This document shows, one piece after another, positions 48,908 to 61,740 of a DNA stretch of 64,000 nt. This DNA comes from Crossaster papposus. Taxonomy: Eukaryota > Echinodermata > Asteroidea > Velatida > Solasteridae. The position numbers and the translations under genes were made by a program. The notes below the pieces were generated by a model that searched no databases, was not told where the DNA came from, and worked only from the letters and a program-made list of their open reading frames with translations. The first letter of the stretch is position 1. Each line of letters opens with the position of its first letter. The stretch lies in assembly GCA_037893245.1 (NCBI GenBank), contig JBAIAA010000021.1, positions 1,612,001 to 1,676,000 of the forward strand, written 5' to 3'.

Positions 48908-50073
48908 AACACATCTCTCATTCTTGAGTATATTTGTGAAAATTATACAATGAAGAAATAACATGCAGTAAAAATCAACAAATATTATATGGAAGATCCG
49001 GGTATCGATCCCGGTACATCTCACATGCAAAGCGAGCGCTCTACCATTTGAGCTAATCCCCCAACACACATCTCTTTCTTGAGTATATTTTAGAAAATAA
49101 CAAAATGAAGAAATGCCATACAGTAAAAATGAACAAATATTATTTTGAAGATCCGGGTATCGATCCCGGTACCTCTCGCATGCTAAGCGAGCGCTCTACC
49201 ATTTGAGCTAATCCCCCAACACATCTCTCATTCTTGAGTATATTTGTGAAAATTATAAAATGAAGAAATACCATTCAGTAAAAATAAACAAATATTATAT
49301 GGAAGATCCGGGTATCGATCCCGGTACATCTCACATGCAAAGCGAGCGCTCTACCATTTGAGCTAATCCCCCAACACACATCTCTTTCTTGAGTATATAT
49401 TAGAAAATTATAAAATGAAGAAATGCCATACAGTAAAAATCAACAAATATTATTCGGAATATCGGGTATCGATCCCGGTACCTCTCGCATGCTAAGCGAG
49501 CGCTCTACCATTTGAGCTAATTCCCCAAAAGATCTCTCATTCTTGAGTATATTTGTGAAAATTATAAAATGAAGAAATACCATGCAGTAAAAATAAACAA
49601 ACGTTATTTGGAAGATCCGGGTATAGATCCCGGTACCTCTCGCATGCTAAGCGAGCGCTCTACCATTTGAGATAATCCCCCAACACATCTCTCTTTCTTG
49701 AGTATATTTTAGAAAATTACAAAATGAAGAAATGCCATACAGTAAAAATCAACACATATTATTTGGAAGATCCGGGTATCAATCCCGGTACCTCTCGCAT
49801 GCTAAGCGAGCGCTCTACCATTTGAGCTAATTCCCCAAAAGATCTCTCATTCTTGAGTATATTTGTGAAAATTATAAAATGAAGAAATACCATGCAGTAA
49901 AAATGAACAAATGTTATTTGGAAGATCCGGGTATAGATCCCGGTACCTCTCGCATGCTAAGCGAGCGCTCTACCATTTGAGATAATCCCCCAACACATCT
50001 CTCTTTCTTGAGTATATTTTAGAAAATTACAAAATGAAGAAATGCCATACAGTAAAAATCAACACATATTATT

Positions 50074-50146
50074 TGGAAGATCCGGGTATCGATCCCGGTA
50101 CCTCTCGCATGCTAAGCGAGCGCTCTACCATTTGAGCTAATTCCCC
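50074..50146 (-). tRNA. tRNA-Ala(AGC)
   Basis: Consensus except 5' GGGGAATT. Confidence 0.87.
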
Positions 50147-50228
50147 AAAAGATCTCTCATTCTTGAGTATATTTGTGAAAATTATAAAATGAAGAAATAC
50201 CATGCAGTAAAAATGAACAAATGTTATT

Positions 50229-50301
50229 TGGAAGATCCGGGTATCGATCCCGGTACCTCTCGCATGCAAAGCGAGCGCTCTACCATTTGAGCTAATCCCC
50301 C
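50229..50301 (-). tRNA. tRNA-Ala(TGC), AGC-like body
   Basis: TGC loop on the GCGAG stem with the GGTACC variable region; partner of the unit at 46053-46125. Confidence 0.88.
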
Positions 50302-53300
50302 AACTCATCTCTCATTCTTGAGTATATTTGTGAAAATTATACAATGAAGAAATACCATGCAGTAAAAATCAACAAATATTATATGGAAGATCCGGGTTTC
50401 AATCCCGGTACATCTCGCATGCAAAGCGAGCGCTCTACCATTTGAGCTAATACCCCAACACACATAACGTTTTAAAGTATTTTTGTGAAAATTACAAAAT
50501 GAAGAAATACCATGCAGTACAAATGAACAAATATTATTTAAAATATCCGGGTATCTATCCCGGTACCTCTCGCATGCTAAGCGAGCGCTCTACCATTTGA
50601 GCTAATCCCCCAACACGCCTCTCACTCTTGAGTATATTTGTAAAAATTAAAAAATGAAGAAATACCATGCAGTAAAAATCAACAAACATTATGGAAGATC
50701 CGGGTATCGATCCCGGTACATCTCACATGCAAAGCGAGCGCTCTACCATTTGAGCTAATCACCCAACACACATCTCTTTCTTGAGTATATTTTAGAAAAT
50801 TACAAAATGAAGAAATGCCATACAGTAAAAATCAACACATATTATTTGGAAGATCCGGGTATCGATCCCGGTACCTCTCGCATGCTAAGCGAGCGCTCTA
50901 CCATTTGAGCTAATCCCCCAACACATCTCTCACTCTTGAGTATATTTGTAAAAATTAAAAAATTAAGAAATACCATGCAGTAAAAATCAACAAACATTAT
51001 GGAAGATCCGGGTATCGATCCCTGTACCTCTCGCATGCTGAGCGAGCGCTCTACCATTTGAGCTAATTCCCCAACACACATCTCTTTCTTGAGTATATTT
51101 TAGAAAATAACAAAATGAAGAAATGCCATACAGTAAAAATCAACACATATTATTGGGAAGATTCGGGTATCGATCCCGGTAACTCTCGCATGCTAAGCGA
51201 GCGCTCTACTATTTGAGCTAATCCCCCAACACATCTCTCTTTCTTGAGTATATTTTAGAAAATTACAAAATGAAAAAATCACATACAGTAAAAATCAACA
51301 AATATGATTTGGAAGATCCGGGTGTCGATCCCGGTACCTCTCGCATGCTAAGCGAGCGCTCTACCATTTGAGCTAATCCCCCAACATATCTCTCTTTCTT
51401 GAGTATATTTTAGAAAATTACAAAATGAAGAAATGCCATACAGTAAAAATCAACACATATTATTCGGAAGATCCGGGTATCGATCCCGGTACCTCTCGCA
51501 TGCTAAGCGAGCGCTCTACCATTTGAGCTAATTCCGCAACACACATCTCTTTCTTGAGTATATTTTAGAAAAAAACAAAAAGAAGAAATGCCATACAGTA
51601 AAAATTAACAAATATGATTTGGAAGATCCGAGTATCGATCCAGGTACCTCTCGCGTGCTAAGCGAGCGCTCTACCATTTGAGCTAATCCCCCAACACACA
51701 TATCGTTTTTAAGTATTTTTGTGAAAATTACAAAATGAAGAAATACCATACTGTAAAAATGATCAAATATTATTTGGAAGATCCGGGTATCGATCCCGGT
51801 ACCTCTCGCAAGCAAAGCGAGCGCTCTACCATTTGAGCTAATCCCCCAACACATCTCTCATTCTTGAGTATATTTGTGAAAATTATACAATGAAGAAATA
51901 CCATGCAGTAAAAATCAACAAATATTATATGGAAGATCCGGGTATTGATCCCGGTACCTCTCGCAAGCAAAGCGAGCGCTCTACCATTTGAGCTAATCCC
52001 CCAACACATCTCTCATTCTTGAGTATATTTGTGAAAATTATACAATGAAGAAATACCATGCAGTAAAAATCAACAAATATTATATGGAAGATCCGGGTAT
52101 TGATCCCGGTACCTCTCGCATGCTAAGCGAGCGCTCTACCATTTGAGCTAATACCCCAACATACATAACGTTTTAAAGTATTTTTGTGAAAATTACAAAA
52201 TGAAGAAATACCACGCAGTACAAATGAACAAATATTATTTAAAATATCCGGGTATCGATCCCGGTACCTCTCGCATGCTAAGCGAGCGCTCTACCATTTG
52301 AGCTAATCACCCAACACGCCTCTCACTCTTGAGTATATTTGTAAAAATTTAAAAATGAAGAAATACCATGCAGTAAAAATCAACAAACATTATGGAAAAT
52401 CCGGGTATCGATCCCTGTACCTCTCGCATGCTGAGCGAGCGCTCTACCATTTGAGCTAATTCCCCAACACACATCTCTTTCTTGAGTATATTTTAGAAAA
52501 TAACAAAATGAAGAAATGCCATACAGTAAAAATCAACACATATGATTTGGAAGATCCGGGTGTCGATCCCGGTACCTCTCGCATGCTAAGCGAGCGCTCT
52601 ACCATTTGAGCTAATCCCCCAACATATCTCTCTTTCTTGAGTATATTTTAGAAAATTACAAAATGAAGAAATGCCATACAGTAAAAATCAACACATATTA
52701 TTCGGAAGATCCGGGTATCGATCCCGGTACCTCTCGCATGCTAAGCGAGCGCTCTACCATTTGAGCTAATCCCCCAAAACATCTCTCATTCTTGAGTATA
52801 TTTGTGAAAATTATAAAATGAAGAAATACCATGCAGTAAAAATGAACAAATATTATTTGGAAGGTCCGGGTATCGATCCCGGTACCTCTCGCATGCTAAG
52901 CGAGCGCTCTACCATTTGAGCTAATCCCCCAACACGCCTCTCACTCTTGAGTATATTTGTAAAAATAAAAAAATGAAGAAATACCATGCAGTAAAAATCA
53001 ACAAACATTATGGAAGATCCGGGTATCGATCCCTGTACCTCTCGCATGCTGAGCGAGCGCTCTACCATTTGAGCTAATTCCCCAACACACATCTCTTTCT
53101 TGAGTATATTTTAGAAAATAACAAAATGAAGAAATGCCATACAGTAAAAATCAACACATATTATTGGGAAGATCCGGGTATCGATCCCGGTACCTCTCGC
53201 ATGCTAAGCGAGCGCTCTACCATTTGAGCTAATCCCCCAACACATCTCTCTTTCTTGAGTATATTTTAGAAAATTACAAAATGAAAAAATCACATACAGT

Positions 53301-56300
53301 AAAAATCAACAAATATGATTTGGAAGATCCGGGTATCGATCCCGGTACCTCTCGCATGCTAAGCGAGCGTTCTACCATTTGAGCTAATTCCGCAACACAC
53401 ATCTCTTTCTTGAGTATATTTTAGAAAATAACAAAAAGAAGAAATGCCATACAGTAAAAATTAACAAATATGATTTGGAAGATCCGAGTATCGATCCAGG
53501 TACCTCTCGCATGCTAAGCGAGCGCTCTACCATTTGAGCTAATCCCCCAACACACATATCGTTTTTAAGTATTTTTGTGAAAATTACAAAATGAAGAAAT
53601 ACCATGCAGTAAAAATCAACAAACATTATATGGAAGATCCGGGTATCGATCCCGGTACCTCTCGCATGCTAAGCGAGCGTTCTACCGTTTGAGCTAATTC
53701 CGCAACACACGTAACGTTTTAAAGTATTTTCGTGAAAATTACAAAATGAAGAAATACCATGCAGTACAAATGAACAAATATTATTTAAAATATCCGGGTA
53801 TCGATCCCGGTACCTCTCGCATGCTAAGCGAGCGCTCTACCATTTGAGCTAATCCCCCAACACACATAAAGTTTTAAAGTATTTTTGTAAAAAATAAAAA
53901 ATGGAGAAATACCATGCAGTAAAAATCAACAAACATTATATGGAAGATCCGGGTATCGATCCCGGTACATCTCACATGCAAAGCGAGCGCTCTACCATTT
54001 GAGCTAATCCCCCAACACACATCTGTTTCTTGAGTATATTTTAGAAAATTACAAAATGAAGAAATGCCATACAGTAAAAATCAACAAATATTATTCGGAA
54101 TATCCGGGTATCGATCCCGGTACCTCTCGCATGCTAAGCGAGCGCTATACCATTTGAGCTAATCCCCCAACACACATAAAGTTTTAAAGTATTTTTGTAA
54201 AAAATAAAAAATGGAGAAATACCATGCAGTAAAAATCAACAAACATTATATGGAAGATCCGGGTATCGATCCCGGTACATCTCACATGCAAAGCGAGCGC
54301 TCTACCATTTGAGCTAATCCCCCAACACACATCTGTTTCTTGAGTATATTTTAGAAAATTACAAAATGAAGAAATGCCATACAGTAAAAATCAACACATA
54401 TTATTATGAAGATCCGGGTATCGATCCCGGTACCTCTCGCATGCTAAGCGATCGCTCTACCATTTGAGCTAATACCCCAACACACACATCTTTTTCTTTA
54501 GTATATTTTAGAATAATACAAAATGAAGAAATGCCATACAGTAAAAATAAACAAATATTATTTGGAAGATACGGGTATCGATCCCGGTACATCTCGCATG
54601 CAAAGCGAGCGCTCTACCATTTGAGCTAATCCCCCAACCCATATCTCTGTCCTGAGTATATTTTAGAAAATTACAAAATGAAGAAATGCCATACTGTAAA
54701 AATCAACAAATATTATTCGGAATATCCGGGTATCGATCCCGATACCTCTCGCATGCTAAGCGAGCGCTTTACCATTTGAGCTAATCCCCCAACACATCTA
54801 TCATTTTTGAGTATATTTGTGAAAATTATACAATGAAGAAATACCATGCAGTAAAAATCAACAAATATTATATGGAAGATCCGGGTATCGATCCCGGTAC
54901 ATCTCGCATGCAAAGCGAGTCCTCTACCATTTGAGCTAATCCCCCAACACACATAACGTTTTAAAGTATTTTTGTGAAAATTACAAAATGAAGAAATACC
55001 ATGCAGTACAAATGAACAAATATTATTTAAAATATCCGGGTATCGATCCCGGTACCTCTCACATGCTAAGCGAGCGCTCTACCATTTGAGCTAATCCCCC
55101 AACACGCCTCTCATTCTTGAGTATATTTGTAAAAATTACAAAATGAAGAAATACCATGCAGTAAAAATCAACAAACATTATGGAAGATCCGGGTATCGAT
55201 CCCGGTAACTCTCGCATGCTAAGCGAGCGCTATACCATTTGAGCTAATCCCCAAACACACATAAAGTTTTTAAGTATTTTTGTAAAAAATACAAAATGGA
55301 GAAATACCATGCAGTAAAAATCAACAAACATTATATGGGAGATCCGGGTATCGATCCCGGTACATCTCACATGCAAAGCGAGCGCTCTACCATTTGAGCT
55401 AATCCCCCAACACACATCTGTTTCTTGAGTATATTTTAGAAAATTACAAAATGAAGAAATGCCATACAGTAAAAATCAACAAATATTATTTGGAAGATAC
55501 GGGTATCGATCCCGGTACATCTCGCATGCAAAGCGAGCGCTCCACCATTTGAGCTAATCCCCCAACACATTTCTCTGTCCTGAGTATATTTTAGAAAATT
55601 ACAAAATGAAGAAATGCCATACAGTAAAAATCAACACATATTATTTTGAAGATCCGGGTATCGATCCCGGTACCTCTCGCATGCTAAGCGAGCGCTCTAC
55701 CATTTGAGCTAATACCCCAACACACACATCTTTTTCTTTAGTATATTTTAGAATAATACAAAATGAAGAAATGCCATACAGTAAAAATAAACAAATATTA
55801 TTTGGAAGATACGGGTATCGATCCCGGTACATCTCGCATGCAAAGCGAGCGCTCTACCATTTGAGCTAATCCCCCAACCCATATCTCTGTCCTGAGTATA
55901 TTTTAGAAAATTACAAAATGAAGAGATGCCATACTGTAAAAATCAACAAATATTATTCGGAATATCGGGGTATCGATCCCGATACCTCTCGCATGCTAAG
56001 CGAGCGCTCTACCATTTGAGCTAATCCCCCAAAACACGTATGTTTCTTGAGTATATTTTAGAAAATTACAAAATGAAGAAATGCCATACAGTAAAAATCA
56101 ACACATATTATTTGGAAGTTCCGGGTATCGATCCCGGTACTTCTCGCATGCTAAGCGAGCGCTCTTCCATTTGAGCTAATCCCCAAACACATCTCTCATT
56201 CTTGAGTATATTTGTGAAAATTATAAAATGAAGAAATACCATGCAGTAAAAATGAACAAATATTATTTGGAACATCCGGGTATCGATCCCGGTACCTCTC

Positions 56301-57720
56301 GCATGCTAAGCGAGCGCTCTACCATTTGAGCTAATCCCCCAACACATCTCTCATTCTTGAGTATATTTGTGAAAATTATACAATGAAGAAATACCATGCA
56401 GTAAAAATCAACATATATTATATGGAAGATCCGGGTATCGATCCCGGTACATCTCGCATGCAAAGCGAGCGCTCTACCATTTGAGCTAATCCCCCAACAC
56501 ACATATCGTTTTAAAGTATTTTTGTGAAAATTACAAAATGAAGAAATACCATGCAGTAAAAATCAACAAACATTATACGGAAGATCCGGTTATCGATCCC
56601 GGTACTTCTCGCATGCAAAGCGAGCGCTCTACCATTTGAGCTAATGCCCCAACACAGGTATGTTTCTTGAGTATATTTTAGAAAATTACAAAATGAAGAA
56701 ATGCAATACAGTAAAAATCAACACATATTATTTGGAAGATCCGAGAATCGATCCCGGTACTTCTCGCATGCTAAGCGAGCGCTCTTCCATTTGAGCTAAT
56801 CCCCAAACACATCTCTCATTCTTGAGTATATTTGTGAAAATTATAAAATGAAGAAATACCATGCAGTAAAAATGAACAAATATTATTTGGAACATCCGGG
56901 TATCGATCCCGGTACCTCTCGCATGCTAAGCGAGCGCTCTACTATTTGACCCCAACGCACATCTTTTTCGTTAGTATATTTAACAAAATTACAAAATGAA
57001 GAAATACCATGCAGTAAAAATGAACAAATATTATATGGAAGATCCGGGTATCGATCTCGGTACATCTCGCATGCAAAGCGAGCGTTCTACCATTTGAGCT
57101 AATCCCCCAACACACATGTCTGTCCTGAGTATATTTTAGAAAATTACAAAATGAAGAAATGCCATACAGTAAAATTCAACAAATATTATTCGGAATATCC
57201 GGGTATCGATCCCGGTACCTCTCGCATGCTAAGCGAGCGCTCTACCATTTGAGCTAATCCCCCAAAACATCTCTCATTCTTGAGTATATTTGTGAAAATT
57301 ATAAAATGAAGAAATACCTTGCAGTAAAAATGAACAAATAGTATTTGGAAGATCCGGGTATCGGTCCCGGTACCTCTCGCATGCTAAGCGAGCGCTCTAC
57401 CATTTAAGCTAATCCCCCAACACATCTCTCATTTTGAGTATATTTGTGAAAATTATACAATGAAGAAATACCATGCAGTAAAAACAACAAATATTATATG
57501 GAAGATCCGGGTATCGATCCCGGTACATCTCGCATGCAAAGCGAGCGCTCTACCATTTGAGCTAATCCCCCAACACACATATCGTTTTTAAGTATTTTTG
57601 TGAAAATTACAAAATGAAGAAATACCATGCATTAAAAATCAACAAACATTATACGGAAGATCCGGGTATCGATCCCGTACCTCTCGCATGCTAAGCGAGC
57701 GCTCTACCATTTGAGCTAAT

Positions 57721-58535
57721 ACCCCAACACACACATCTTTTTCTTTAGTATATTTTAGAAGAATACAAAATGAAGAAATGCCATACAGTACAAATGAACA
57801 AATATTATTTGGAAGATCCGGGTATCGATCCTAGTACATCTCGCATGCAAAGCGAGCGCTCTACCATTTGAGCTAATCCCCCAACACACATCTCTGTCCT
57901 GAGTATATTTTAGAAGAATACAAAATGAAGAAATGCCATACAGTACAAATGAACAAATATTATTTGGAAGATCCGGGTATCGATCCTAGTACATCTCGCA
58001 TGCTAAGCGAGCGCTCTACCATTTGAGCTAAACCCCCAACACGGCTCTCGTTCTTGAGTATATTTGTGAAAATTATAAAATGAAGAAATGCCATACAGTA
58101 AAAATCAACAAATATTATATGGAAGACCCGGGTATCGATCACGGTACATCTCGCATGCAAAGCGAGCGCTCTACCATTTGAGCTAATCCCCCAACACACA
58201 TCTCTTTCTTGAGTATATTTTAGAAAATTACAAAATGAAGAAATGCCATGCAGTAAAAATGAACAAATATTATTTGGAAGATCCGGGTATCGATCCCGTA
58301 CCTCTCGCATGCAAAGCGAGCGATCTACCATTTGAGCTAATCCCCCAACACATCTCTCATTCTTGAGTATATTTTAGAAAATTACAAAATGAAGAAATGC
58401 CATGCAGTAAAAATGAACAAATATTATTTGGAAGATCCGGGTATCAATCCCGGTACCTCTCGCATGCTAAGCGAGCGCTCTACCATTTGAGCTAATCAAC
58501 CAACACGCCTATCATTCTTGAGTATATTTGTAAAA
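57721..58535 (-). repeat. Higher-order block H4, copy A
   Basis: Repeated at 58650-59464 with offset 929 bp (six units). Includes unusual units with CCTAGTACATC and CCCGTACC T-arm variants, which makes the match unambiguous. Confidence 0.88.
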
Positions 58536-58649
58536 ATTAAAAAATGAAGAAATACCATGCAGTAAAAATCAACAAACATTATGGAAGATCCGGGTATCGA
58601 TCCCGGTACATCTCACATGCAAAGCGAGCGCTCTACCATTTGAGCTAAT

Positions 58650-59464
58650 ACCCCAACACACACATCTTTTTCTTTAGTATATTTTAGAAGAATACAAAAT
58701 GAAGAAATGCCATACAGTACAAATGAACAAATATTATTTGGAAGATCCGGGTATCGATCCTAGTACATCTCGCATGCAAAGCGAGCGCTCTACCATTTGA
58801 GCTAATCCCCCAACACACATCTCTGTCCTGAGTATATTTTAGAAGAATACAAAATGAAGAAATGCCATACAGTACAAATGAACAAATATTATTTGGAAGA
58901 TCCGGGTATCGATCCTAGTACATCTCGCATGCTAAGCGAGCGCTCTACCATTTGAGCTAAACCCCCAACACGGCTCTCGTTCTTGAGTATATTTGTGAAA
59001 ATTATAAAATGAAGAAATGCCATACAGTAAAAATCAACAAATATTATATGGAAGACCCGGGTATCGATCACGGTACATCTCGCATGCAAAGCGAGCGCTC
59101 TACCATTTGAGCTAATCCCCCAACACACATCTCTTTCTTGAGTATATTTTAGAAAATTACAAAATGAAGAAATGCCATGCAGTAAAAATGAACAAATATT
59201 ATTTGGAAGATCCGGGTATCGATCCCGTACCTCTCGCATGCAAAGCGAGCGATCTACCATTTGAGCTAATCCCCCAACACATCTCTCATTCTTGAGTATA
59301 TTTTAGAAAATTACAAAATGAAGAAATGCCATGCAGTAAAAATGAACAAATATTATTTGGAAGATCCGGGTATCAATCCCGGTACCTCTCGCATGCTAAG
59401 CGAGCGCTCTACCATTTGAGCTAATCAACCAACACGCCTATCATTCTTGAGTATATTTGTGAAA
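58650..59464 (-). repeat. Higher-order block H4, copy B
   Basis: Near-identical to 57721-58535, the most recent-looking duplication near the right edge. Confidence 0.88.
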
Positions 59465-59512
59465 ATTATAAAATTAAGAAATACCATGCAGTAAAAATGA
59501 ACAAATATTATT

Positions 59513-59585
59513 TTGAAGATTCGGGTATCGATACCGGTACCTCTCGGATCCTAAGCGAGCGCTCTCCCATTTGAGCTAATCCCCC
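59513..59585 (-). pseudogene. tRNA-Ala-like copy with Pro anticodon (AGG), degenerate
   Basis: Loop TTAGGAT gives AGG. The innermost anticodon-stem pair is C-C, position 72 is A, the T stem has a mismatch and the D loop has lost a conserved G. Several defects together make function unlikely. Confidence 0.6.
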
Positions 59586-60290
59586 AACACATCTCTCATT
59601 CTTGAGCATATTTGTGAAAATTATAAAATGAAGAAATACCATGCAGTAAAAATCAACAAATATTATATGGAAGATCTGGGTATCGATCCGGTACATCTCG
59701 CATGCAAAGCGAGCGCTCTACCATTTGAGCTAATACCCCAAACACATCTCTCATTCTTGAGTATATTTGTGAAAATTATAAAATGAAGAAATACCATGCA
59801 GTAAAAATGAACAAATATTATTTGGAAGATCCGGGTATCGATCTCGGTACATCTCGCATGCAAAGCGAGCGCTCTACCATTTGAGCTAATCCCCCAACAC
59901 ACATCTCTTTCTTGAGTATATTTGAGACAATTTTAAAATGAAGAAATACCGTGCAGTAAAAATGAACAAATATTATTTGGAAGATCCGGGTATCGATCCC
60001 GGTACATCTCGCATGCTAAGCGAGCGCTCTACCATTTGAGCTAATCTCCCAACACACATCTCTTTCTTGAGTATATTTGAGAAAATTTTAAAATGAAGAA
60101 ATACCGTGCAGTAAAAATGAACAAATATTATTTGGAAGATCCGGGTATTGATCCCGGTACATCTCGCATGCAAAGCGAGCGCTCTTCCATTTGAGCTAAT
60201 CCTCCAACACACTACACTTTCTTAAGTATATTTTAGAAAAATAATTACGAAATAAAGAAATACCAGGGCGTAAAATCAACAAAGATTATT

Positions 60291-60363
60291 TGGATGATCC
60301 GGGTATCGATCCCGGTACTTCTCGCATGCTAAGCGAGCGCTGTTCCATTTGAGCTAATTCTCC
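60291..60363 (-). tRNA. tRNA-Ala(AGC), diverged edge copy
   Basis: Full length but with acceptor changes (ATCATCC; 5' GGAGAATT) and a D-arm change. The surrounding spacer is diverged (TACCAGGGCG). Confidence 0.55.
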
Positions 60364-60444
60364 AACACACTTCTCTTTGAGTATATTTTAGAAAATAATT
60401 ACGAAATAAAGAAATACCAGGGTGTAAAATAAACAAAGATTATT

Positions 60445-60510
60445 AGGATGATCCGGGTATCGATCTTGGTACATGTCGCATGCAAAGCGAGCGCTCTTCC
60501 ATTTGAGCTA
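60445..60510 (-). pseudogene. tRNA-Ala(TGC) fragment lacking the acceptor 5' strand
   Basis: T, anticodon and D arms are present, then the sequence departs at GAGCTA|CCACA. Position 73 is also changed. Confidence 0.75.
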
Positions 60511-60586
60511 CCACATTTCGTTCGCGAGTATATTGTTAATTATAAAATGAATAAATACCATGCAGTAAAAATCAACAAATATTAGT

Positions 60587-60647
60587 TGGAAGATCCATGT
60601 ATCGATCGCTTGCTAAGCGAACGCTCTACTATTTGAGCTAATCCCCC
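60587..60647 (-). pseudogene. tRNA-Ala(AGC) with T-arm deletion, edge copy
   Basis: 61 nt. The T arm and variable region are collapsed (CCATGTATCGATCGCTTGC on the + strand), removing the B box. Confidence 0.75.
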
Positions 60648-60727
60648 AACACACATTTCGTTTGAGTATATTTAAAAAAATTATAAAATGAAGAAATACC
60701 AGGCTGTAAAAAGCAACAAAGTTTATT

Positions 60728-60800
60728 TAGAAGATCAGGGTATCGATCCTGGTACATCTCGCACGCACAGCGAGCGCTTTTCCATTTAAGCTAATCCCCC
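60728..60800 (-). pseudogene. tRNA-Ala(TGC), diverged edge copy
   Basis: Full length, but the anticodon loop is TGTGCGT (G33), the D arm is altered and the T stem has mismatches. Confidence 0.6.
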
Positions 60801-60868
60801 AACAAACATATCTTTCTTGAGTATTTTTTAGAAAATTACAACAGGGTGTAAAATTAACAAAGATTATT

Positions 60869-60924
60869 AGGATGATCCGGGTATCGATCTCGCAACTCGC
60901 ATGTAAAGCGAGCGCTCTACCATT
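60869..60924 (-). pseudogene. Truncated tRNA-Ala-like copy (TAC anticodon) at the right array edge
   Basis: Array similarity ends inside the D arm at about 60924. The variable region is shortened and the anticodon is TAC. Confidence 0.65.
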
Positions 60925-61385
60925 AAGAACACAAGACAACGGGTTGTATTTCAATCATGTGGGTGAGAGCAAGTCCTTTCTGGAGCACCATAGATTTGTA
61001 TAGGACAATAACCCTTCCCTTAATGCTCACAGAGCCATAAACTCTGTGTTTGGTGTGTGTCACAACTTCTGGGATTCTCAACTTATATCGTTTCTAATAT
61101 TTATGAATTAAACAATTTATCAATTAAATCAATTTATTAACTCGATTATGGTTACATCATTTGTCGATTTTTTTTACAGTCTGGAATTATCTCAAGTTAT
61201 TTTAAAAGCCTAAAAGCGTATCAAAAATGTAATTCGAGGCAATTCAATTATTACGCAATTTCATAATTCTCGATTCTACATATCTGATGACCATTTCAGT
61301 CCACTGTATACACATACATGTAGGCTAACGAATGCTTTGGTTTGCACCTGCTCAAATTTAGCTGCGACAGTGTGTTTTTAACTTA
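60925..61385. other. AT-rich unique DNA right of the main array
   Basis: No gene or repeat is recognised. Confidence 0.5.
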
Positions 61386-61740
61386 TAGTCCAGGAAAAAT
61401 AAGTTTTGACCTCAAACAAATTGCAACAAATTGTTTTTCACCACAGTGCACTTCTAAAAGGTTCATAGAATGACATACTAAAAATCTACAAAAATCCAAG
61501 TGGTAGAAATATGTATAATTTGCATAAATCGTTAATCCCTGCCATGTAATATGTTTATTCCCATATTTGGGTATATATTTTATTTTTATTTTTTGAAAAG
61601 TTTATTTTGGTGATTCTACTTACATATCCTTACTTGAATAACATTTGCTAAAGCATATAAGACTGTGACTGAATAATTATGAGAACACAGTAATTATCCA
61701 AAATGACAACTTTGTGACCCTATAAATGTGCGCACATTAC
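61386..61740 (+). repeat. Interspersed repeat, copy right of the tRNA array
   Basis: Partner of 6538-6912 in direct orientation. The shared part starts at TAGTCCAGG and fades after GCGCACATTACAGAGAG. Unlike the left copy it is not followed by the fold-back element. Confidence 0.8.

Larger units (their letters stand above)
48836..53166 (-). repeat. Higher-order block H3, copy B (expanded by two units)
   Basis: Tandem partner of 44815-48835. The second extra unit, near 51.97-52.14 kb, is a local repeat of its neighbour. Confidence 0.85.
40000..60924 (-). repeat. tRNA-Ala tandem array, right block (about 135 units)
   Basis: Continuation of the same minus-strand array after the retroelement at 33315-39999; unit, spacers and orientation are unchanged. 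The units become more diverged from about 60.2 kb: spacers change (TACCAGGGCGTAAAA), tRNAs lose arms, and the array ends in a truncated copy at 60869-60924. Confidence 0.97.

Noticed and set aside
7791-60924. CRISPR array
   Set aside because: Regular repeats and spacers were considered, but the repeat is a foldable 73-nt tRNA, the spacers are themselves near-identical, and the context is eukaryotic.
7910-60954. Dozens of minus-strand open frames of about 60-123 codons, many starting MCWGISSNGRALALH and containing GGLAQMVERSLSMREVPGS
   Set aside because: These are tRNA sequences and their spacers read as protein. Every frame spans tRNA copies at the 155-bp period, and the residues come from the D, anticodon and T arms.
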